This document shows positions 44,302-52,859 of a stretch of DNA of 64,000 bases, piece by piece (the first letter of the stretch is position 1; each line of letters begins with the position of its first letter). Under the pieces are notes generated by a model. It did no database searches. It was not told where the DNA came from and saw only the letters and a program-made list of their open reading frames with translations. The DNA is from Dictyoglomus thermophilum H-6-12 (GTDB lineage Bacteria; Dictyoglomota; Dictyoglomia; Dictyoglomales; Dictyoglomaceae). Where the stretch lies: positions 1,894,525-1,958,524 of the forward strand of contig NC_011297.1 in assembly GCF_000020965.1 (NCBI RefSeq). The letters are read 5' to 3'. Position numbers and translations under genes: made by a program.

Positions 44302-45408
44302 TCACTCTTCAAGATTTACTTCTTTAAGATTTCCATAAGTTTTTACAAATTCTGGATAAATTTTCTTGCCTCTTTCTCCAAAGAAGAAGGTATAAATTTC
44401 TTGTGCTTTATTTTCTATGTCCAAATCTTTAAATTTATCAGGATAAACTACCTTTGCCACCCAAAACATATCTAATATAGCAGTATCAACATTGGTATTA
44501 TAATTGTTATATGGATATATCCCATATATACTTCTATTCCTATAAGCTTTTAGAGCTTTATAAAAATTAGGATTTTTCTTAAAATCATCCCTAACAAGGT
44601 TGAGATTTCCAAGATCAACAAAGATTATATCAGGATCCCAAACCAATAACATCTCCTTCTCTATAAATATACTTCCCTTTTTACCAAGAGAATCTGCCAC
44701 ATTCTTTATGTAAAGAGGAGTAAAAATGGGAAAATATCCCTGAGTACTCTCTATACCCCTTGCTCCTTTGAACCCCAAGGCTCCAACATAGACGGAGGGC
44801 TTATTCTTATCTTGAATATATCTTGTCTTCAAAGCAAAGGAATTTCTTACGTTTTTAATATAAGTTATAATAGCAGAGGCTCTTGCCTCCTTGTTCAGTA
44901 CCTTTCCAATAATTTCTAAAGACTTAAAAAGATCCTCATCAAAAGTCCCAAGAGTTCCGTAATTCAAGACCACTACAGGAACTTTTGTCCTTTCATACAA
45001 CTTATCTGCTCCACTTTTATCAAGAAGCTGAATAACAAAAATCACATCAGGATTTACCGAGATTAATTTCTCAGGATCAGGTAAAGTGTCAGGACCTCCT
45101 TGCCCAATTATAGGGAGCTTCTCTATAATATCGAAAAATGCCATATTATAAGTCCTTCCAACAGTGTATCTTTTCTCAATATTTTCTACCCCTACAATTT
45201 TATTAAACTGATCTATATAACTCACAATCCTTAAAGCTCCAGGGCCAATAGCTACAACTCTTTTTACTGGCAGATTGATCTCTACTTTCCTACCCGCAAG
45301 ATCCACTATAGTAACACTCTTTTTTGACTGAGAAAAGGAAAAGGAGGAAACAAGAATTAAAAACAGTAATAATAAGATAAATCTAAGAACAAACACATTC
45401 CTTTTCAT
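44302..45408 (-). CDS. FecB/BtuF-type metal-chelate-binding protein
   Basis: This 368-residue secreted protein has a signal peptide (hydrophobic 8-22, cleavage near FSFSQ) and a periplasmic_binding_2 domain starting VTIVDLAGRKVEINLPVKRVVAIGPGALR. There is no lipobox cysteine. The open frame starts at GTG 45435, but GAGGTG eleven bases before the ATG at 45408 supports the shorter start. No cobalamin riboswitch is present upstream, so iron, molybdate or another complex is as likely as corrinoid. It heads the three-gene operon. Confidence 0.85.
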   Translation of the reverse strand: MKRNVFVLRFILLLLFLILVSSFSFSQSKKSVTIVDLAGRKVEINLPVKRVVAIGPGALRIVSYIDQFNKIVGVENIEKRYTVGRTYNMAFFDIIEKLPIIGQGGPDTLPDPEKLISVNPDVIFVIQLLDKSGADKLYERTKVPVVVLNYGTLGTFDEDLFKSLEIIGKVLNKEARASAIITYIKNVRNSFALKTRYIQDKNKPSVYVGALGFKGARGIESTQGYFPIFTPLYIKNVADSLGKKGSIFIEKEMLLVWDPDIIFVDLGNLNLVRDDFKKNPNFYKALKAYRNRSIYGIYPYNNYNTNVDTAILDMFWVAKVVYPDKFKDLDIENKAQEIYTFFFGERGKKIYPEFVKTYGNLKEVNLEE

Positions 45409-45446
45409 AACTATCTTTTCACCTCTTAGTATCACTTTTTTAAAAA

Positions 45447-45452
45447 ATTATA
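45447..45452 (-). promoter_or_regulatory. -10 box for the metal-chelate importer operon
   Basis: A perfect TATAAT on the minus strand gives a start near 45440 and a leader of about 30 nt with GAGGTG. A good -35 was not identified. On the plus strand a second TATAAT (45485-45490) may serve the divergent response regulator gene. Confidence 0.45.
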
Positions 45453-45535
45453 ACACAAAAAGAAAAAGTTAAAAAGATTTGTGGTATAATAATTCCAAAG
45501 GTTTAGAAATTAAATGTGTATAAAAATAATACAAA

Positions 45536-46459
45536 ATGCAACTCTCCGAAAATGACAAAGACATAATAATAGTAGAAGACTCTCCTACTCAGGCAGAATA
45601 TTTAAGAAAGATCTTGCAAGACCATAATCTTTCCTCTCTTGTAGCTCTTTCTGGAGAAGAGGCTTTAGAGCTTTTAAAAAATAAAACTCCTAAATTAATA
45701 ATATCTGATATAATAATGCCTGGAATTGACGGGTTTGAACTTTGTAAAATCGTAAAAAGTAATGAAAAATGGAAAGATATAATCATATTATTAGTTACCA
45801 CTTTATCTCATCCTCAAGATATAGTAAAAGCTTTAGAAGTTGGCGCTGATGGTTTTGTAACAAAACCTTTTGATTCCAAATATCTTATAGCTACAATTCA
45901 ATATCTCATCTCTCATAGAGAGTTGAAAAAACTTGGTTATACAGAAACAACTTTAGAAGTAAATATTATGGGAAAGAATTATACTCTCAGATCGACCCAA
46001 ATTCAAATATTAAACTTATTACTACTTTCCTATGAAAAAGCTATTGAGAATATGGAAGAAATTCGGAAATTAAAACAGGAAATTGAAAGATTAAATAAAG
46101 AACTAAAAAAATTATATGAGAAAGACAAAGAGTACGATTTTCTAATCGAGGGAATTCCTATACCTATTATCATAATAAGAGACGTAAAGGGAGAGATTAT
46201 AGGAGCAAATTCATCCGCTTTATCTTTATTTAACATGAAAAGAGAGGAGATTGTTAATAAAAATATTTTTGAAATATTAAAAACTACGACTTTCAATACC
46301 ACCCAACTTAGAGAAACTCTTACACCCTCAAAAGAGAAAAGAAAGACTAAAATTAGCGCAATTCTGCCCTCGGGAGAATCTGCAGAGCTTGAAATTATAA
46401 CTACCCCAATCTTTTATCAAGGATCCCCTGCTTTCCAACTTACTATAGTGAAAATTTAA
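45536..46459 (+). CDS. Response regulator with a PAS output domain
   Basis: This 307-residue protein has a CheY-like receiver (about 8-125: DIIIVEDSPTQAEYL, phosphoacceptor Asp in IISDIIMPG, Lys in FVTKPFD), a helical coiled linker, and a PAS domain (about 205-305). No DNA-binding or enzymatic output is present, so it probably acts through protein contacts. It converges with an HD-GYP gene, overlapping it by 17 bp. The ATG has no ribosome site; AATAAT lies five bases before it, and a TATAAT 45 bases before. Confidence 0.85.
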   Translation: MQLSENDKDIIIVEDSPTQAEYLRKILQDHNLSSLVALSGEEALELLKNKTPKLIISDIIMPGIDGFELCKIVKSNEKWKDIIILLVTTLSHPQDIVKALEVGADGFVTKPFDSKYLIATIQYLISHRELKKLGYTETTLEVNIMGKNYTLRSTQIQILNLLLLSYEKAIENMEEIRKLKQEIERLNKELKKLYEKDKEYDFLIEGIPIPIIIIRDVKGEIIGANSSALSLFNMKREEIVNKNIFEILKTTTFNTTQLRETLTPSKEKRKTKISAILPSGESAELEIITTPIFYQGSPAFQLTIVKI

Positions 46460-47807
46460 ATCCCTTCTCTCTAAAAAGTCTTACACAAATATCAACTATA
46501 TTAGGATCGTATCTTATTCCCTTATTCATTTCTATCTCCTCTAAAGCCTTCTCAATTCCAAGAGGAGGCCTATAAGGTCTATGAGACGACATTGCTTCAA
46601 CCACATCTGCTACAGCTACAATCTTAGAAGAAAGGCTTATCTCCCCATTTTTTAATCCCTCAGGATACCCTGACCCATCGAGTCTTTCATGATGTTGAAG
46701 TACAGCATGAAGCACTTCTGAAGGAAAATCTATATTTTTAAGCATGTTATACCCTATCAATGGATGAGTCCTCACTATCTCCATTTCAATATTGTTTAGT
46801 TTCCCTGGCTTATTTAAGATTTCTCCTGGAACTGCAATCTTTCCAATATCATGAAGCAGAGCCCCTATCCTAATAGCATCAACCTTATCCTTAGGCAATC
46901 CCAACTCTATCGCAATAGCCTGAGAAAGTTCTGCAACCCTCTTTTGATGATAAGAAGTGTAAGAATCTTTATACTCCATTATTGAGGAAAGAGCATTAAT
47001 CACTTGATTATACAAAGAAGTAATCTTATTAAGACTTTTCCTTAAATCCGCTTCCAATTCTCTTTCCTTAGTCTTATCAAGAACATATATCAAAACCCTT
47101 TCTTTTCCAATAGGATAAATATAAGTATTTATAAATCTTATCTTCCCAGTAGGATCAATAACTTCAATCTCAAAATTTAGATTTAAATCCCCCTTGTAAA
47201 CCTTTATAAGCGTATCCTTAAGAATGTTTAAACTTTCTTCTGTAAAAAAATTAAATATATTCTCTTTAAAATTATTAAAATTAAATCCTTCATAAGTGTA
47301 AGTTTTCAAGAAACTCTCATTTATGCGAGTAACTTTTATTTTTTCTATAATCTCATAAATAACCTCAGGATAAATCTCAAAATATCTATTAATCTCGTCT
47401 CCTGCAATCTTCTTTAAGGTTCTAAAATAATTAAATAGATCTGAAAGATCTACCTCAACTATAGGAAATGGGCTTTGAGATATAAAAGAAGAGTAATTTT
47501 CATAAATATAGGTTAAAAAGAATCCATCATAAACAGCTACCACTCTAAAATCATAATCTGAAAAGGGTAAAACCCTTACAAATACCTTTATTTTTTCTCC
47601 ATTCTTCTTTGTTAAATAGGTTTCATAACCCCAATCTAACTTCCTCCAAGAGCTAAAATCCTCAAAGATTTCATATATATATTTATTTTTAATTTCTTCT
47701 CCTTTATATCCTGACTTCAGCTCAAAATTTAGATCGCACTCCAAGATTAATCCCTGAGAGTTTATAATAAAAATACCACCATTTAGATTTTCAAAAAATT
47801 CTCTCAT
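46443..47807 (-). CDS. PAS - PAS - HD-GYP phosphodiesterase
   Basis: This 454-residue cytoplasmic protein has two PAS domains (about 1-95 and 140-250) and a C-terminal HD-GYP domain (about 270-450). HD is in GALLHDIGKIAVP, the later HxHH pattern in LQHHERLDGSGYPEGL includes an intact GYP, and Y-H-Q-K-R in front supplies the first histidine. It should hydrolyse c-di-GMP or a related dinucleotide under PAS control. The leader of about 31 nt has only weak AAGAGA. It shares a 70-bp divergent region with the first barrel gene. Confidence 0.88.
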   Translation of the reverse strand: MREFFENLNGGIFIINSQGLILECDLNFELKSGYKGEEIKNKYIYEIFEDFSSWRKLDWGYETYLTKKNGEKIKVFVRVLPFSDYDFRVVAVYDGFFLTYIYENYSSFISQSPFPIVEVDLSDLFNYFRTLKKIAGDEINRYFEIYPEVIYEIIEKIKVTRINESFLKTYTYEGFNFNNFKENIFNFFTEESLNILKDTLIKVYKGDLNLNFEIEVIDPTGKIRFINTYIYPIGKERVLIYVLDKTKERELEADLRKSLNKITSLYNQVINALSSIMEYKDSYTSYHQKRVAELSQAIAIELGLPKDKVDAIRIGALLHDIGKIAVPGEILNKPGKLNNIEMEIVRTHPLIGYNMLKNIDFPSEVLHAVLQHHERLDGSGYPEGLKNGEISLSSKIVAVADVVEAMSSHRPYRPPLGIEKALEEIEMNKGIRYDPNIVDICVRLFREKGFKFSL

Positions 47808-47845
47808 AATATTAATTCTCTTAAAGTTTCCTTTTTCCTGAAGAA

Positions 47846-47870
47846 ATTATATCATAAATTAATATATAAT
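47846..47870. promoter_or_regulatory. Divergent promoters for the HD-GYP gene and first beta-barrel gene
   Basis: On the minus strand TGA-TATAAT (47846-47854) is a perfect extended -10 for the HD-GYP gene. On the plus strand TATAAT (47865-47870) ends seven bases before the barrel gene ATG, implying a leaderless transcript. Confidence 0.55.
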
Positions 47871-47877
47871 ATTTTCT

Positions 47878-50292
47878 ATGAGAAAGAAAAAATTTTTAAT
47901 AACAATATTTTTTATACTAATATCGTTGTCATCTCTTACTTTTGCTCAAAGCATGAGTTTCAGTGGAAACATTTATATAAATTCATATTACGCATACTTT
48001 ATAGGAGATCCTTCTCTTAGCTATCTTTCTTCAGATATACAAGAAGGAATATATTTTCAACAGAATTCCCACTTTTCTATAAGTTATATTTCAAAAAGTT
48101 TATCTTTAAACTTTGAATATAAATCTCAGCCCAAGGAAAAAGTAGAATCTTCCATAAAAATTGGCGATTTTTATGGAAATTTCAGCAATGAACTCTATAA
48201 AAGTATTTCTCCTCTCACCCTTTACAATAAAGTCCTAAATGGTATTTATGGAATATATGAGAAAGAAAAATTAAAGGTCGATCTAATATTTGCCAAAATT
48301 GAGGGAAGAAAAAAGACAGTAAAACTTAACGGAAACAATACTGAAGGTCCCTATTTTATTGGAGATTTCTTTTTAATCCCTTATAAAGAAAAAGTTTACT
48401 TAAATGGTAATCTCTTAAAAAGAGAGGAAGACTATATTATAGATTACACCTATGGAATAATTTATTTTAATTTTATAATATCTTCTCAAGATGAAATATT
48501 AGTAGAGTATGAGATCTCAGGAACAACTGAAATTTACAATATATTAGGTATAGGCATAGGCTACTCTCCATTTAAATTAAGCTATATCTCCTTACAAAGC
48601 ACATCTACAAATATAAGAAGAAGCTTTATAGAAGGATCTCTTACTATAAAAAGAGATGAAAATAATTTTATAGAATTAAGAAATTCTTATGCTTTTCTTG
48701 GAAATAATTATTCTGGCTATGCTAACTATTTGAGATTATCCTTAAAAGGAAATATATTGAATGCCAACCTTGAAATTATAAATTCTACAGAAAGCTATCC
48801 CTACATACCAGAAATACTTGGAAATCTCAACCTTACTCCTGGAGATCAAAAGTTAAATTTTAATTTAAATTTAAACCCATTAAGTTCTATTAATTATAAT
48901 TTTTTATACAACACAAGTAAGGATAATATAAAATGGTCTCATAATATAAATATTAAGCTCACTTCCTCTCAATTTTCTCTCTCCTACCGAAGGGAAAATG
49001 ACAAAGAAATTCAAGGCTTTAATTTTACATACACCCCCCTAAACCTATGTGGCTTAATTCAAAAAATCAATACTTCCTCTTTTATTAAAGAGACCTATAC
49101 TTTCTCTGTCTCTCCCCAAATTGGAAACTTTAATTCCTCTTTTCACTTCTCACAAAATAATCAATTAATAGATTCCTCTTATCTAAAAGAACAAGTAGTA
49201 GGAGGAAGTATAACTTTAATAGGAAAAATCTTTGACTTTTCCATAGGTGGAAAATACAAAATAGAAGAAAATTTAGATCCTCAAACTCCTATTCCAGTCT
49301 CTCAAAATTTTATCACCGATGGTGAAACTTATATGTTTGAACTTCAATACACTCCTCTTCAAGACTCTATAAGCTTGTATATAAATAACATATACGTTAA
49401 AAACAATGAAACTTTTACCTACTATCTCCCAGACCATACAACCAAAACTTACACAGTAAATTATTACCTTTACAACAACACTGTCTTTGTATTTTTCATT
49501 GATGAAGAAGGAGAAAATCCTCCTCCAGCAGGCCTTAACATAACTATAAATTATCAGACTCTTCTTCCTCAGAAGATTTTTTTACAAAATATCTTCTCAA
49601 AGATAAGAGTAAAATACCTTAACTTGAACACATTATTAACTCTTCAGAAAAATAACGATAATAATCTCATATACCACAACATATCTTTATATACCTATGG
49701 AATGCCTGTAAAAAATCTCTGGCTAAGCCTCACAGCAAATAAAGATATAGAAATAAAAAGAGGAAATCTAACCTTAAATAGTAATTACTATCTCAAACCT
49801 TCTTCTTTAAATTTCAATCTTTATTATAACGAGAATGAAAATATAGAAACCTTATCTTTAAAGACTAATCTAAATCTTTCTATAACTCCTTACAACCTTA
49901 TTCTCTATTGCGAATACTATCAAAATCTCTATTATGAAAACTTCTACAAAAATATTTCCTTATCCTTGGAATTAAAAAGATCATTTTCTTTTGGAGATCT
50001 TAAGGCAAAAATCATTAAGAGCAAAAAAGAAGCCTCTTACTCACTACCTCCTTATAAAAAGGACACTCAAAGCCTATCTATATCAAGAGCAATCAATGAA
50101 TATCTAAGTAGTGAAATATCCCTATCCTATGAATGCTATAGCAATAATGCAGAAAACTACACAATAACTCTATCTATAATTCCTATAAAAACTTTGCCAA
50201 ATTCACTGTTTTTTATAAGATATTCGCAAAATAAAAAAGATACAACTTTGCACATCTTGCAACTTGGAGGAAATATATCCTTAGATTTTTAA
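47878..50292 (+). CDS. Predicted outer-membrane beta-barrel protein, copy 1
   Basis: This 804-residue secreted protein has a signal peptide (hydrophobic 5-22, cleavage near TFAQ). The mature part is almost free of long hydrophobic helices and instead alternates polar and Tyr/Leu/Ile/Phe residues in short strands, as outer-membrane barrels do. It ends GGNISLDF, a C-terminal phenylalanine of the barrel-assembly type. One segment (VYLNGNLLKREEDYIIDY) matches the YLNG..L....DY.IDY pattern seen in SprA-like surface proteins, and a later block contains YLPDHTTKTYTVNYYLYN. It is paralogous to the next gene along its whole length. The function is unknown. Confidence 0.75.
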   Translation: MRKKKFLITIFFILISLSSLTFAQSMSFSGNIYINSYYAYFIGDPSLSYLSSDIQEGIYFQQNSHFSISYISKSLSLNFEYKSQPKEKVESSIKIGDFYGNFSNELYKSISPLTLYNKVLNGIYGIYEKEKLKVDLIFAKIEGRKKTVKLNGNNTEGPYFIGDFFLIPYKEKVYLNGNLLKREEDYIIDYTYGIIYFNFIISSQDEILVEYEISGTTEIYNILGIGIGYSPFKLSYISLQSTSTNIRRSFIEGSLTIKRDENNFIELRNSYAFLGNNYSGYANYLRLSLKGNILNANLEIINSTESYPYIPEILGNLNLTPGDQKLNFNLNLNPLSSINYNFLYNTSKDNIKWSHNINIKLTSSQFSLSYRRENDKEIQGFNFTYTPLNLCGLIQKINTSSFIKETYTFSVSPQIGNFNSSFHFSQNNQLIDSSYLKEQVVGGSITLIGKIFDFSIGGKYKIEENLDPQTPIPVSQNFITDGETYMFELQYTPLQDSISLYINNIYVKNNETFTYYLPDHTTKTYTVNYYLYNNTVFVFFIDEEGENPPPAGLNITINYQTLLPQKIFLQNIFSKIRVKYLNLNTLLTLQKNNDNNLIYHNISLYTYGMPVKNLWLSLTANKDIEIKRGNLTLNSNYYLKPSSLNFNLYYNENENIETLSLKTNLNLSITPYNLILYCEYYQNLYYENFYKNISLSLELKRSFSFGDLKAKIIKSKKEASYSLPPYKKDTQSLSISRAINEYLSSEISLSYECYSNNAENYTITLSIIPIKTLPNSLFFIRYSQNKKDTTLHILQLGGNISLDF

Positions 50293-50326
50293 CCTTATCC
50301 AAATTACAAAAATAAAAAATTTTATG

Positions 50327-50332
50327 TATAAT
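50327..50332 (+). promoter_or_regulatory. -10 box for the second barrel gene, leaderless
   Basis: A perfect TATAAT ends seven bases before the ATG, with no ribosome site, the same arrangement as the first copy. Each barrel gene therefore has its own promoter in the 47-bp gap. Confidence 0.5.
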
Positions 50333-50339
50333 TTTTACT

Positions 50340-52778
50340 ATGAAAAACGTTTTTCTAATAATATTTATAATCATATCACTCATTTCCCCCTCCTTCTCTC
50401 AGAGTCTCAATGTAAATGGAAATATTTACACAAATACGTATTTCTCCATATTTTCAGGAGATTCGTATCTTTTATCTCTTACTACCGATATCCTTAAAGG
50501 AATATATATTTATCAAAACTCTCAATTTTTCTTAAATTACCACATCCCCAAGTTTACTCTTGATTTTTCTTACATATCTCATCCTATAGATACTATGGAG
50601 TTATTTTTAAATTTATCGGAATTTAAGATTAAATTTAGTAACATCATAGACCTAACCCTTTCTCCTCTTTCTCTATATAATAAAAGGGTTAATGGAGTTT
50701 ACACATCATACAGCAATAATCTTTTCTCACTACAAAGCCTAATTTCTAAAATAGAAGGTGCTAAAAAATATAAAAAATTTTACGGAGACAATACTCCTGG
50801 ACCTTACTTTCTTCAAGATACATCTATCACCCCTCTTAGTGAAAGAATATATTTAAATGGAAACCTTCTACAAAGAGACTTCGATTACACTATAGATTAT
50901 AGACAAGGAATATTATTATTTAACTTTGTAATCACACCGAATGATCTAATAGTTATAGAATATGAATCCTCTAACATAAGTGAAATTTACAATCTTTCGG
51001 GAATATCTATAGGGATGAGCTTTCTAAACTTATCTTACCTCAACATAGAAAATCCAAGCAATAATACCAAAAATAATTTTTTAGAAGTAGGCATAAATAT
51101 TGAAAAAGATGAAAATAACTTGATAAATATTAGAAGATCTTTTTCTTTTAATAATTGGGAATATTTAGGACACGCAGATTATTTAAAATTGGCGTTAAGT
51201 AAAGATTTTCTAATAACTTCTTTTGAATACTTATATGCAGATAAAGATTATTCCTATAAGCCTGAGATTTTAGGAAATAATAATCTTGTACCAGGCTCAA
51301 AATATACCTATTTAAATCTAAATCTATTCCCTTTTTCACCTTTAAGTTATTCTTTTAATTTAGAGCGGAAAAATAACACTGAAACAGAATATTCAAAACA
51401 AAATCATAATCTTATATTAGATACCAATAATCTCAAAACAAAATTATCCTATAGTTACAAAAATCAAAAAGAAGAAATTGAAATAACCTATACATATAAC
51501 CCTCTATCCTTAAATGGTATGTACAAAAAAAATATTACAACCCAGTCTATAAGTGAGACTTACAGTATTTCTCTCTCCCCAATAGCAGAATTTTTAAACC
51601 CATACTTTATATTACAGTCTAGCACTCAAAATTATTATGACAAATCTTATCTTAAAGACCTTTCTTACACCATAGGAATAAATATAAGGGCTAAAAATTT
51701 TGAATGCAATATAGGAGAAAGCTTTAATAAAAAAGAAAACTTATCCTCTAAAGAATATATCTATTTAGCTCAGATCTATATGACTGATGGATTAAACTAT
51801 TCTTTTTATTTTTCATACACTACCCTCGATATAAGCTCCGTAAGTGTCTATATTAATAACATCCCTATTCAAAACGACAGTACCTTCACCTATCTTCTCC
51901 CTGATGGTACCTCCAAAACCTACAGAGTAAATTTATATATCTACGAAAATAGAGTAGATATTTTCTTCCTTGATAATGAAGGTATACATCCTCCTCCTCC
52001 AGACCTTTCCATAACCGTATACTATCCAATAGCCATTCCTCAAGAAAGCTACCTTTTAAGTCAAAATTTACAGTTAAAATTTATAAATCCTAAAAGAAGT
52101 TTTTCTATATCTTTGCAGAGAATCGAAAAAGATCTCAACTATGAACATATTATAAATTTATCGACTCAAGGTACAATCTTTGAAAACGCTTGGTTAGATC
52201 TGGCAAATATTTATAAATTTTATGAAAAGAATAACCGATTCTCATTTAAATTTGTGTATTCTTTCACCCCTTCCTACTTATATTTAGACCTCAACATAAA
52301 TAGTTTTCCCTATGCAAAAACAATAACTTCTAAATTTAATCCAGTATTGATTTGGGGAGAAAACTTCCTAAACCTTTCCTTCGAATATTTTGAAAATACA
52401 TACTACGATATATACTTTAGGTTCCTCTCTCTCATCCTAGAAGTTAAAAAGAAGATTTCCCAAAAAGAACTAAAACTTCGACTTCATAAAACATGGAGAG
52501 AATATACCCCATCAACTAACCTTGGTACTTATTTATTAAATTCCGAGTCTATAAACCTTTCGGAGGATCTTCAGAGAGGAAAATATGAGTTCTCTTTAGT
52601 CCATGAAAGATATAATACTGGTTTAGATAAATATTTAATAACTATCAATTATATACCTAAAAATCTTTCTCAGAAATTTTTGTATAATTATTTCTATTTA
52701 AAAGGAATATATCATAGTTTAGCTCTAAATCATTCTTTTATTCTCCAAATAGGAAGTAATATTTCTGTGAGTTTTTAA
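50340..52778 (+). CDS. Predicted outer-membrane beta-barrel protein, copy 2
   Basis: This 812-residue paralogue of the upstream gene has the same plan: signal peptide (cleavage near SFSQ), strand-rich mature part, and C-terminal phenylalanine (GSNISVSF). The shared signature is IYLNGNLLQRDFDYTIDY, and the second shared block includes YLLPDGTSKTYRVNLYIYE and HPPPPDLSITVYYP. The two copies have diverged considerably, so the duplication is old. It would sit in the outer envelope and could be a porin-like, adhesive or surface-assembly protein. Nothing in the operon context specifies which. Confidence 0.75.
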   Translation: MKNVFLIIFIIISLISPSFSQSLNVNGNIYTNTYFSIFSGDSYLLSLTTDILKGIYIYQNSQFFLNYHIPKFTLDFSYISHPIDTMELFLNLSEFKIKFSNIIDLTLSPLSLYNKRVNGVYTSYSNNLFSLQSLISKIEGAKKYKKFYGDNTPGPYFLQDTSITPLSERIYLNGNLLQRDFDYTIDYRQGILLFNFVITPNDLIVIEYESSNISEIYNLSGISIGMSFLNLSYLNIENPSNNTKNNFLEVGINIEKDENNLINIRRSFSFNNWEYLGHADYLKLALSKDFLITSFEYLYADKDYSYKPEILGNNNLVPGSKYTYLNLNLFPFSPLSYSFNLERKNNTETEYSKQNHNLILDTNNLKTKLSYSYKNQKEEIEITYTYNPLSLNGMYKKNITTQSISETYSISLSPIAEFLNPYFILQSSTQNYYDKSYLKDLSYTIGINIRAKNFECNIGESFNKKENLSSKEYIYLAQIYMTDGLNYSFYFSYTTLDISSVSVYINNIPIQNDSTFTYLLPDGTSKTYRVNLYIYENRVDIFFLDNEGIHPPPPDLSITVYYPIAIPQESYLLSQNLQLKFINPKRSFSISLQRIEKDLNYEHIINLSTQGTIFENAWLDLANIYKFYEKNNRFSFKFVYSFTPSYLYLDLNINSFPYAKTITSKFNPVLIWGENFLNLSFEYFENTYYDIYFRFLSLILEVKKKISQKELKLRLHKTWREYTPSTNLGTYLLNSESINLSEDLQRGKYEFSLVHERYNTGLDKYLITINYIPKNLSQKFLYNYFYLKGIYHSLALNHSFILQIGSNISVSF

Positions 52779-52791
52779 AATAGACATAAAT

Positions 52792-52820
52792 TTGACATAC
52801 TCCTATTTAAGTAGTATTAT
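52792..52820 (+). promoter_or_regulatory. metG promoter
   Basis: A perfect TTGACA (52792-52797) and TATTAT (52815-52820) are separated by 17 bp. The leader is short (about 33 nt) and contains AAAGGAGCG. No T-box element is present. Confidence 0.7.
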
Positions 52821-52859
52821 TATCAAGGAATTTTAGTGTATGAAAGGAGCGAATAACTT

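Noticed and set aside
45409-45535. Cobalamin riboswitch before the metal-chelate importer
   Set aside because: The gap is about 100 bp, AT-rich and without any B12-box or the required helices. The predicted transcript leader is about 30 nt.
52779-52859. T-box leader before metG
   Set aside because: The region is about 80 bp, contains a near-consensus promoter and leaves only about 33 nt of leader.
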